Translations under genes and position numbers: made by a program
Shown here: one piece after another, positions 57,431 through 64,000 of the stretch
Position numbering within the stretch: the stretch's first letter is position 1
Layout of the letters: the number at the start of each line of letters is the position of its first letter
Assembly (NCBI RefSeq): GCF_002982115.1
Contig: NZ_CP019980.1
Coordinates: forward strand, 3,542,001 to 3,606,000
Length of the DNA stretch: 64,000 nt
Direction: 5' to 3'
DNA from: Lysinibacillus sphaericus
GTDB taxonomy: Bacteria > Bacillota > Bacilli > Bacillales_A > Planococcaceae
Notes under the pieces: model-generated
Seen by the model: only the letters and a program-made list of their open reading frames with translations
The model's database searches: none
Told to the model about the DNA's origin: nothing

Positions 57431-57439
57431 GCAATTTAA

Positions 57440-57745
57440 TTAGACACTCATTCGCATTATTTCTTGGTAAGCTTCAATCACCTTATTGCGAACTTCAATT
57501 GTTGCGTTTAATGTAATGCTCGCCTTTTGAGATGCAATCATTACTTCGTGCAACTCCACATCTCCACCAGTTATTAGCTTTTGTGTAAATTTATCAGAAG
57601 TGATTTGCTGATCATTCACTTTCGCTATTGCCTCTTTTAACGAATTCGCAAAGCTTTGTTGCGCTTCGTAAGGTGTCGTTTTTAGTTTATTTGTTTCATT
57701 TACAACCTGAGTAGGTGTCATTAGTGAAACGGACGAAATTGCCAT
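57440..57745 (-). CDS. fliE: flagellar hook-basal body complex protein FliE
   Basis: 101 residues with SFANSLKEAIAKVNDQQITSDKFTQKLITGGDVELHEVMIASQKASITLNATIEVRNKVIEAYQEIMRM, the FliE signature. It connects the MS ring to the rod. ATG with AAAGGATGG; 24 bases after flgC. Confidence 0.97.
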   Translation of the reverse strand: MAISSVSLMTPTQVVNETNKLKTTPYEAQQSFANSLKEAIAKVNDQQITSDKFTQKLITGGDVELHEVMIASQKASITLNATIEVRNKVIEAYQEIMRMSV

Positions 57746-57769
57746 TATGTATCCATCCTTTCTTTATGT

Positions 57770-58231
57770 TTATTTACCAATCTCCAACGCCTTTGTCAGC
57801 ATGGACTTATTTGCATTTAAAACTGTTATGTTCGCCTCGTATGAACGAGTAGCAGACATTAAATCTACCATTTCTTTTAACGGGTCAACATTTGGCATGT
57901 TGACATAGCCTTCTGCATTTGCATCCGGATGTGTCGGATCATACACTAATTTGAAAGGTGTTTCTGTATCTTCCTTAATTTGCGATACTTTTACGCCATT
58001 CCCCACGCCACCTTTAGCATTTTTTCCGAGTGCAACATTAAGAAACTTTGAAAATTGCCCTTCCTGCGCGGAAAAAGTGACAGACTTCCGGCGGTATGGC
58101 TCCCATTCCCCATTTACTTGTTTAGCACGAGTTGTATCCATGTTTGCCATATTGGAAGAAATAACATCCATGCGCAACCTTTGTGCTGTTAAAGCAGAGG
58201 CAGTGGTATTCATCCCATGAAATATAGACAT
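57770..58231 (-). CDS. flgC: flagellar basal-body rod protein FlgC
   Basis: 153 residues. N-terminus FHGMNTTASALTAQRLRMDVISSNMANMDTT and C-terminus VDLMSATRSYEANITVLNANKSMLTKALEIGK are the rod-protein coiled-coil signatures. It is part of the proximal rod. ATG with GGAGGTAAGT; 3 bases after flgB. Confidence 0.97.
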   Translation of the reverse strand: MSIFHGMNTTASALTAQRLRMDVISSNMANMDTTRAKQVNGEWEPYRRKSVTFSAQEGQFSKFLNVALGKNAKGGVGNGVKVSQIKEDTETPFKLVYDPTHPDANAEGYVNMPNVDPLKEMVDLMSATRSYEANITVLNANKSMLTKALEIGK

Positions 58232-58234
58232 TTA

Positions 58235-58627
58235 TTACTTACCTCCTTTAATAACTGTATTGAGTGTATTTAACTTACCATTTACACGGTCGATTAAAGC
58301 ATTGTAGTAGATTTGATTTTCTGCTAATTTCGTTTGTTCAGCATCCATATCTACAGCATTTCCGTTATTTCGATATCGTAAGCCGTCAACATTATGGACA
58401 CCTGGTGTCGATTGTCTTATTTCGAAATCATAATGTCTACTATCTGTGCGATATGCCGAAATAGAAATTTGTTTCTCTTTCTCCAACATATCCTTAAAAC
58501 TTACACTTTTCGCCTTATAATTTGGTGTATCGACATTCGCAATGTTATTTGCGATTGTTTTATGATTCAAAGTTGCATAGGAAAGTCCGTTTTCCAGGCT
58601 ACTAATAGTTCCTCCAAATAAGTTCAA
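58235..58627 (-). CDS. flgB: flagellar basal-body rod protein FlgB
   Basis: 130 residues from a TTG at 58627, which gives (M)NLFGGTISSLENGL, aligned with B. subtilis MSLFSGTIQNLENAL, six bases after GAGGTGA; the ATG at 58633 abuts that site. It has NNIANVDTPNYKAKSVSFKDML and LAENQIYYNALIDRVNGKLNTL. First gene of the fla/che operon, about 50 bases after a SigA promoter. Confidence 0.95.
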   Translation of the reverse strand: MNLFGGTISSLENGLSYATLNHKTIANNIANVDTPNYKAKSVSFKDMLEKEKQISISAYRTDSRHYDFEIRQSTPGVHNVDGLRYRNNGNAVDMDAEQTKLAENQIYYNALIDRVNGKLNTLNTVIKGGK

Positions 58628-58684
58628 AACCATTCACCTCATTTTAATTCAATCTATGTACTTCTTATTTTATCCAATAATACA

Positions 58685-58713
58685 ATTGTAATTAAGATGA
58701 TACGTAGTGTCTA
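58685..58713 (-). promoter_or_regulatory. SigA promoter of the fla/che operon
   Basis: On the minus strand TAGACA (58713-58708), 17 bases, TACAAT (58690-58685); each box differs from consensus at one position. The predicted start is about 50 bases before flgB. No SigD-type box (TAAA, 15 bases, GCCGATAT) was found near it. Confidence 0.7.
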
Positions 58714-59463
58714 TTGTCTTTTGTCATTTTTTAATAGTAGATACGCCCTATTTTTTCAGAAGTTTAACCGGGACAAATATGCCCCATCCCTTGGGGCACT
58801 AAGCGTCGATGCGTTTCGTCTTATTTCTAGTTATTTTACACTATTTCGACAGTGTTTACTGTATTAGTATCAATTATCTCCCTGTTTATTACTAGACAGG
58901 GTTGGATATAAATGACAAATTGTGATTTTTCGGTAAAAAAAAGTCCCTTTTTACTATTTTTAATATGATTATATAAGTAACCTTCTAGAAATGTAATTAT
59001 GAAAATTTTCGCACATCGACAAAAAAGGCTATTGAAATGCATACCCCATTGTCAGATGTACTGTCTTCAAACTGAGTACTTTTCAGTTGCTTCTCTGAAA
59101 AATTCTTTATATGTAAAGATTGAATTACGCGGAAATTAGCAAGTTATTCTCGTATAAGCATTAATTCTTTGCTTAACGGATTTTAATTGTCCCTTTGTTT
59201 TGCTAAAGCTACCTCCCCTTTTCCACAATAAACAGACCTTAGGATGCAGTTATTGCACTTACAGAAGATGGATTTTAAATTTCCCTACTAAAAAAGCCCT
59301 ACCATATTTTTCCCTATTAAAAATACAAGATCGGTACCATTCACAAAAATGACACATATACCATTTGTTGAGATACCATTTGCACGTAAGAAAAGCTAAG
59401 TAAGGCTTAACATATTAACAATGTATATAGTTGAGATAACTAAAACAACACTTAGTTACAGTG
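58714..59463. other. 750-base gene-free region between the flgB promoter and the codY terminator
   Basis: No convincing open frame. It holds several short stems: TGCCCCA-TCCCT-TGGGGCA (58780-58798), ACACT/AGTGT (58838-58855) and CCCTGT/ACAGGG (58880-58901). A CodY-like 15-mer lies at 59089-59103 (11 of 15 positions of AATTTTCWGAAAATT). GAAAATTTTC near 59000-59010 is an AT palindrome. CodY is known to repress the fla/che promoter in B. subtilis, so these could be operator sites, but the assignment is weak. Confidence 0.5.
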
Positions 59464-59497
59464 AAAAGCTCCCTCAAAATCATTTGAGGGAGCTTTT
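59464..59497 (-). terminator. terminator of codY
   Basis: AAAAGCTCCCTCAAA (59464-59478) and TTTGAGGGAGCTTTT (59483-59497) form a perfect 15-bp stem with a 4-base loop, directly after the codY stop; it clearly separates codY from the fla/che operon. Confidence 0.95.
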
Positions 59498-59501
59498 TTA
59501 A

Positions 59502-60281
59502 TTATTTCATTTTAATTTCAGCAAGTGCATTTAAGAACTTATCGTTTAATACTTTAATGTAAGTTCCCTTCATACCTAGAGAGCGTGATTCAATGACACC
59601 CGCAGATTCTAGTTTACGTAATGCATTGACGATTACTGAACGTGTAATACCTACGCGGTCAGCAATTTTTGAAGCAACTAATAAACCTTCGTTACCATCT
59701 AGCTCTTCAAAAATATGTTCAATCGCTTCTAATTCACTATATGAAAGTGAGTTAATCGCCATTTGTACAACAGCTTTGCTACGCGCTTCTTCTTCAATCT
59801 CTTCTGATTTCTCACGTAAAATTTCCATACCTACTACTGTTGCACCGTACTCAGCTAAAATTAAATCATCATCTTCAAATTGAGCTGATAAACGGGCTAA
59901 AATTAAAGTACCTAAACGTTCACCGCCACCAACGATTGGAACGATTGTTGTTAAAGCGCTTTGGAATAAATCTTTATTTTCTACAGGGAACGCAGTATGT
60001 TCATTGTTTATATCTAGGTTTGAAGATGTTTCAGAAATTGTAAATAAGCTATGTGTATATTCTTCTGGGAATTGACGCTCTTCGAACATTTTTTTCATAC
60101 GCTCATTTTCAATTTGTTGGTGAATTGAAATACCTAAAAGCTTACCTTTACGGCTCACAATATAAACGTTGCTGTCAATAATATCACCTAGTGTGTCAGC
60201 CATTTCTTTAAAGTTTACCGGCTTACCTGCAGATGCTTGGAGCATCGAGTTAATTTTACGTGTTTTTTCTAATAAGTTCAT
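59502..60281 (-). CDS. codY: GTP- and branched-chain amino acid-sensing global repressor CodY
   Basis: 259 residues, the standard length. The N-terminal GAF domain (1-155) senses Ile/Val; the C-terminal winged helix has [39 protein letters not shown] (about 203-242). CodY represses nutrient-scavenging, and in B. subtilis motility, genes during rich growth. ATG with AGGAGGAACA. It follows hslU after an 86-base gap without clear signals, in the classic codV-clpQ-clpY-codY order. Confidence 0.98.
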   Translation of the reverse strand: MNLLEKTRKINSMLQASAGKPVNFKEMADTLGDIIDSNVYIVSRKGKLLGISIHQQIENERMKKMFEERQFPEEYTHSLFTISETSSNLDINNEHTAFPVENKDLFQSALTTIVPIVGGGERLGTLILARLSAQFEDDDLILAEYGATVVGMEILREKSEEIEEEARSKAVVQMAINSLSYSELEAIEHIFEELDGNEGLLVASKIADRVGITRSVIVNALRKLESAGVIESRSLGMKGTYIKVLNDKFLNALAEIKMK

Positions 60282-60367
60282 TATGTGTTCCTCCTATAAA
60301 TAATCCATACCGTATTTATTTAATATTCTAAAGTTTTTTACAATTGAATGATACTAACAAGCCTTGC

Positions 60368-61768
60368 CTACAGTATAAACTGTGACAAATCTTTGTTTTT
60401 TACAATACCCGCTAGCTTTTGGTCAACATAAGCAGCTGTTATTTCAATTTGCGCTGGTGCTATTTCAGAAGCTTCAAACGATAATTCTTCTAACAAGCGT
60501 TCTAAAATTGTATGCAAACGACGTGCACCAATATTATCGGTTTCTTGGTTAACCTCTGTAGCAATTTCTGCAATTCGTTCAATTGCATTTTCTGCAAAAT
60601 CGATTGCTACACCTTCTGTTTCTAACAATGCTTTATATTGCAAAATAAGTGATTGATCTGGTTCCTTTAAAATACGAACAAAATCTTGCTTCGTTAATTT
60701 TTCTAATTCAACACGGATAGGGAATCGCCCCTGTAATTCTGGAATCAAATCGGATGGCTTTGACATATGGAAAGCACCTGCTGCAATGAAAAGCATGTAG
60801 TCTGTTTTGACCGCCCCATACTTTGTCGTCACAGTAGAACCTTCGACAATCGGCAAGATATCGCGCTGAACACCCTCGCGTGAAACACTGGCAGAAGAGT
60901 TCGTGTCTTTGCTTGCGATTTTATCGATTTCATCAATAAATATAATCCCAGATTGTTCTGCTCTAGCAATCGCTTCTTGTGACACCTCATCTGCGTCAAT
61001 CAGCTTATTTGCTTCCTCTATAGTTAAAATACGACGTGCATCTTTTACTTGCACTCTGCGTTTTTTCTGTTTTTTAGGCATTAAGCTAGACAACATGTCT
61101 TGCATACCACTATTTGCAGACATATCCATTCCTGTTCCTTGCAATGCATCAAAAATCGACGGACTTTGCTCCGTTACTTCAACTGTAACCCACTCATTTT
61201 CTAATTTGCCATTGCGTAAATCAATTGCGATTTGCGCACGTTTTGAGCGCACTTCCGTTTCTTCAGAAGATGTATCATCATGCGTTTGTTGTTCTTTGCC
61301 ACCAAATAACATTTCAAACGGATTTTGCATAGCCTGTTTTTTACGTAAAGAAGGGACAAGTAATTTTACAATGGCTTCATTTGCCAATTCTTCCGCTTGC
61401 TCCTTCACAGACTCCATCATCTCTTCCTTCACTAGACGATGAGCAGCCTCTACAACATCGCGTACCATCGACTCCACATCGCGTCCAACGTAGCCCACTT
61501 CTGTAAATTTCGTTGCTTCAACTTTCACGAACGGTGCATTCGTAAGCTTTGCAATTCTTCTTGCAATTTCAGTTTTCCCAACTCCAGTTGGTCCAATCAT
61601 TAAAATATTTTTTGGAATAACCTCAGCCTTCATATCATCCGCTAGAAGAGAACGACGATAACGATTTCGTAATGCAATAGCTACCGCTCTTTTCGCCTCA
61701 TTTTGCCCTACGATAAAACGATCCAAATGCTCAGTAATTTGTCTTGGCGTTAAGTTTTGTGGTGTCAT
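60368..61768 (-). CDS. hslU: ATP-dependent protease ATPase subunit HslU (ClpY)
   Basis: 466 residues. AAA+ unfoldase with Walker A GPTGVGKT at 59-66, [18 protein letters not shown] as the pore loop region, the large I domain (about 110-235), Walker [12 protein letters not shown] and the C-terminal LSQFIL that inserts into HslV. ATG overlaps the hslV stop (TAATG), so the pair is coupled. Confidence 0.97.
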   Translation of the reverse strand: MTPQNLTPRQITEHLDRFIVGQNEAKRAVAIALRNRYRRSLLADDMKAEVIPKNILMIGPTGVGKTEIARRIAKLTNAPFVKVEATKFTEVGYVGRDVESMVRDVVEAAHRLVKEEMMESVKEQAEELANEAIVKLLVPSLRKKQAMQNPFEMLFGGKEQQTHDDTSSEETEVRSKRAQIAIDLRNGKLENEWVTVEVTEQSPSIFDALQGTGMDMSANSGMQDMLSSLMPKKQKKRRVQVKDARRILTIEEANKLIDADEVSQEAIARAEQSGIIFIDEIDKIASKDTNSSASVSREGVQRDILPIVEGSTVTTKYGAVKTDYMLFIAAGAFHMSKPSDLIPELQGRFPIRVELEKLTKQDFVRILKEPDQSLILQYKALLETEGVAIDFAENAIERIAEIATEVNQETDNIGARRLHTILERLLEELSFEASEIAPAQIEITAAYVDQKLAGIVKNKDLSQFIL

Positions 61769-62313
61769 TAGTTAAGTGCCTCCACGATAATATTATGGTT
61801 TGTAAATACACAAATTTCAGCGGCAGTTTCTAACGCTGCCTCCGCAATCTCTCGGGCAGTCATTGTTTCACCTGCATATTTTTTTAGAGCTCGACCTGCT
61901 GATAATGCATAATTCCCACCAGAACCAATTGCTAAAATACCATCGTCTGGTTCAATCACTTCTCCCGTACCAGATACAAGGAGTAGTGTACTTTTATCCA
62001 TTACAAGTAACATCGCCTCTAGTTGGCGTAGCATTTTATCACCGCGCCATTGTTTTGCTACTTCTACAGCAGCCCGCTGTAAATTCCCATTATATTCGTT
62101 TAATTTCGCTTCAAACATTTCAAAAAGTGTAAATGCATCAGCTACCGACCCTGCAAAGCCTGCCAGCACCTGACCATTAAACAGACGTCTGACCTTCCTT
62201 GCAGTTCCTTTCATGACAACCGCATTGCCAAGTGTCACTTGACCATCGCCAGCCATAGCGCACCCGCCGTTATGATGTACCGCAAATATCGTAGTCGCAT
62301 GGATTTGTCCCAT
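61768..62313 (-). CDS. hslV: ATP-dependent protease peptidase subunit HslV (ClpQ)
   Basis: 181 residues with the proteasome-beta-like fold: [61 protein letters not shown] and [17 protein letters not shown]. The N-terminus is MGQIHATTI, so it has a short extension before the Thr-Thr that is catalytic in most HslV, and lacks the serine after Met reported as nucleophile in B. subtilis. AAGGAGGAAGG precedes the ATG at 62313. Confidence 0.96.
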   Translation of the reverse strand: MGQIHATTIFAVHHNGGCAMAGDGQVTLGNAVVMKGTARKVRRLFNGQVLAGFAGSVADAFTLFEMFEAKLNEYNGNLQRAAVEVAKQWRGDKMLRQLEAMLLVMDKSTLLLVSGTGEVIEPDDGILAIGSGGNYALSAGRALKKYAGETMTAREIAEAALETAAEICVFTNHNIIVEALN

Positions 62314-62335
62314 TTGCCTTCCTCCTTAGCCTCTA

Positions 62336-63235
62336 TTATGCCCTTGGATGGGCATTCATATATGTTTGACGAAGATGCTCATTTGTTACATGCGTATAAA
62401 CCTGTGTTGAAGTTAAATGCGCGTGGCCCAGTAACTCCTGCACCGTCCGTAAATCCGCGCCATGATTCAGTAAATGTGTAGCAAAAGTATGGCGAAGCAT
62501 ATGTGGGTATATTTTCGTATGGAGTGAGGTCTTGTCAATCATTTCATTTAAAATATGACGTACCCCTCGTGGTGTAAGTTCCCCACCACGCATGTTGACA
62601 AATAATTGCTCATGATTTGTTTGTTTCATCAAACGTGGACGAGCCTGCTCTATGTAGTGCTGTATAGCCACACTCGCAAATTGACCAAATGGTATAATAC
62701 GTTCTTTTCTTCCTTTACCCATTACCCGAACAATAGAATAACGGAAATCTATATCCCCTACCATAATGGATGTGAGCTCACTCACACGAATGCCCGTTGC
62801 ATATAATAACTCTAAAATCGCCATATTGCGCAACGATTTCAAATCATCGCCTACATTCGCATCAAAAAGCTGCATTAATTCTTGTTCGTAAAAAAAACTT
62901 GGTAAACGTGATTCTTTTTTCGGATGATAGAGCGATCGAAAAGCGCCATCATCCAAGCCGTGCTGTTTATTTAGAAAGCGAAAAAAGGAGCGGATTGATG
63001 AAATCTTCCTTGATACAGAAGTTCTTGCTTTCTTTTCATCGTACAACTTCGTTACATATAGACGTGCATGTATATACTCAACACTAGCTAAATCATTAAC
63101 GCCTTCTGCCTGTAAAAACGCTAAAAAATCCAGTAGGTCTGATTCATATTCTCGCACAGTATGAACAGAGAAGTTTTTTTCTACCTGGATGTAAAGCATA
63201 AACTGTTCAAGTGCTTCTTGGGACGAAACTAACAT
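62336..63235 (-). CDS. xerC: tyrosine recombinase XerC (CodV)
   Basis: 299 residues: N-terminal SAM-like core-binding domain (about 5-90) and catalytic domain with the first Arg in ATGIRVSELTSI (about 149), a Lys in VMGKGRKER, HMLRHTFATHLL (His-x-x-Arg), LGHAHLTST, and the nucleophile Tyr in TQVYTHV (about 281). With XerD it resolves chromosome dimers at dif. ATG at 63235 with GGTGGTGA. Confidence 0.96.
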   Translation of the reverse strand: MLVSSQEALEQFMLYIQVEKNFSVHTVREYESDLLDFLAFLQAEGVNDLASVEYIHARLYVTKLYDEKKARTSVSRKISSIRSFFRFLNKQHGLDDGAFRSLYHPKKESRLPSFFYEQELMQLFDANVGDDLKSLRNMAILELLYATGIRVSELTSIMVGDIDFRYSIVRVMGKGRKERIIPFGQFASVAIQHYIEQARPRLMKQTNHEQLFVNMRGGELTPRGVRHILNEMIDKTSLHTKIYPHMLRHTFATHLLNHGADLRTVQELLGHAHLTSTQVYTHVTNEHLRQTYMNAHPRA

Positions 63236-63477
63236 GAAAGATTCACCACCAATGAATTATTCGTAACCTTCTCTCATTACTATTACCAACAAATTCAAAT
63301 GGTAAAACAATTGCGGCCATCTAAATCAATTTGTTGCTTTAGTAATCTTTAAAAAACATACATATTGACACTATACCTATCTTCGTAATATAGCAAGTGA
63401 AAATGGTTATATTTTGAGAAAATCTCTATACAAAATAATAAAATACGTGTAAATAAGCATTTTGTCTACATAAAAGA
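63236..63477. other. gene-free interval between trmFO and xerC
   Basis: AT-rich, no open frame. On the minus strand a TATAGT about 140 bases before xerC has only a TTGCTA at a short 15-base spacing; on the plus strand a TTGACA at 63365 has no good -10 box and no gene after it. Promoter assignment is left open. Confidence 0.5.
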
Positions 63478-63515
63478 AAAAGCCTCTAAGAGTATATCAA
63501 CTTTTAGAGGCTTTT
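63478..63515 (-). terminator. terminator of trmFO
   Basis: AAAAGCCTCTAA (63478-63489) pairs with TTAGAGGCTTTT (63504-63515). The minus-strand exit is TTTTTCTTTTATG, just past the trmFO stop. Confidence 0.92.
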
Positions 63516-63520
63516 GGCAA

Positions 63521-64000
63521 TTAAATTGTTTGTGAATTCACAAAATTTTGAATTGTGCTCATTGCACGTGCAGCATGCATTTCTGCACGTTCTGGTTTTG
63601 AACGACGTCCAGGTGGTAATTCAGGGAATATGCCAAAGTTGACATTCATCGGTTGGAAGTTTTTCGATTGTGCTTCTGTTATATAACGCGCCATACTTCC
63701 TAATGCCGTTTCGAATGGGAAAATAATTGGTTCTTGTCCCAATGCTAAACGTGCCGCATTAATGCCAGCAATTAAACCGCTTCCTGCTGATTCTACATAA
63801 CCTTCTACACCCGTCATTTGACCAGCAAAGAAAATATTTTTTTGTTCACGTAACTGATATGTTTTCTCTAAAACTTTCGGTGAATTAATGAAAGTATTTC
63901 TGTGCATTACACCATAGCGTACGATTTCAACATTTTCTAGTCCAGGAATTAGTTGTAGTACTTCCTTTTGCGGCCCCCACTTTAAGTGCGTTTGGAAACC
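63521..64000 (-). CDS. trmFO: folate-dependent tRNA (uracil-54-C5) methyltransferase, C-terminal part
   Basis: The last 159 codons of a gene that enters from the right edge. The visible frame runs open to position 64000 and reads [20 protein letters not shown]..., [54 protein letters not shown] and [23 protein letters not shown], all typical of TrmFO (GidA-like). It makes ribothymidine at position 54 of tRNA with methylene-tetrahydrofolate and FAD. Position upstream of xerC-hslVU-codY matches B. subtilis. Confidence 0.95.
   Translation of the reverse strand, partial: GFQTHLKWGPQKEVLQLIPGLENVEIVRYGVMHRNTFINSPKVLEKTYQLREQKNIFFAGQMTGVEGYVESAGSGLIAGINAARLALGQEPIIFPFETALGSMARYITEAQSKNFQPMNVNFGIFPELPPGRRSKPERAEMHAARAMSTIQNFVNSQTI

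Noticed and set aside
58740..58910. Possible c-di-GMP or other riboswitch upstream of flgB
   Set aside because: The conserved GEMM core is not present, and the best promoter lies downstream of the hairpins, so they would not be in the flgB mRNA.
58836..59042. 68-codon open frame on the minus strand in the codY-flgB gap
   Set aside because: No ribosome site, no family resemblance, composition typical of AT-rich non-coding DNA.
63365..63395. Plus-strand TTGACA promoter in the trmFO-xerC gap
   Set aside because: No acceptable -10 box at 16-18 bases and no gene or RNA downstream on that strand.

Overview
The window is a low-GC Bacillales chromosome segment. It is from an endospore former, because the first gene is the start of dpaA (dipicolinate synthase subunit A) preceded by the sporulation gene ymxH. 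Gene order follows the Bacillus subtilis pnpA-to-trmFO region almost exactly, read in reverse. The AT-rich sequence, the protein sequences and the added TIGR02530-type flagellar gene fit Lysinibacillus or a close relative; the genus is inferred, the order Bacillales is well supported. Nearly every gene lies on the minus strand, so transcription runs from high to low coordinates.

Layout in transcription order: (1) 64000-59464: end of trmFO, then xerC, hslV, hslU and codY, closed by a strong terminator. (2) A gene-free stretch of about 870 bases carrying the flgB promoter. (3) 58627-31750: the fla/che operon, flgB-flgC-fliE-fliF-fliG-fliH-fliI-fliJ-motE-fliK-flgD-(TIGR02530 gene)-flgE-swrD-fliL-fliM-fliY-cheY-fliO/Z-fliP-fliQ-fliR-flhB-flhA-flhF-flhG-cheB-cheA-cheW-cheC-cheD-(unknown membrane protein), ending in a terminator. 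(4) 31384-29689: sigD, a small conserved protein of unknown role, and swrB. In B. subtilis sigD ends the fla/che operon; here it is set off by a terminator and a leader of about 220 bases. (5) 29531-26305: rpsB, tsf, pyrH, frr. (6) 25945-19744: uppS, cdsA, dxr, rseP, proS. (7) 19469-9431: polC, rimP, nusA, ylxR (rnpM), ylxQ, infB, ylxP, rbfA. (8) 9353-3344: truB, ribF, rpsO, pnp, mlpA. (9) 3123-645 on the plus strand: a YtrA-type GntR regulator with an ABC-2 exporter, lodged between mlpA and ymxH, which are adjacent in B. subtilis. (10) 499-1: ymxH and dpaA, with a SigK-like promoter of their own.

Functionally the window holds translation and RNA metabolism genes (rpsB, tsf, frr, infB, rbfA, truB, rimP, nusA, rnpM, rpsO, pnp), envelope lipid genes (uppS, cdsA, dxr), DNA replication and resolution (polC, xerC), proteolysis (hslUV, rseP, mlpA), the nutritional regulator codY, and a near-complete set for the flagellar basal body, hook, export apparatus, C-ring and chemotaxis core. 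I see no CRISPR array, tRNA, rRNA, prophage or insertion sequence. The most interesting non-coding signals are a Shine-Dalgarno sequence separated from the swrD start codon by a GC-only hairpin, the splitting of sigD from the fla/che operon, a 16-bp perfect stem-loop between nusA and ylxR, two hairpins in the rimP-nusA leader, and a 95-bp imperfect palindrome between polC and proS. Seven genes start with TTG and four with GTG.
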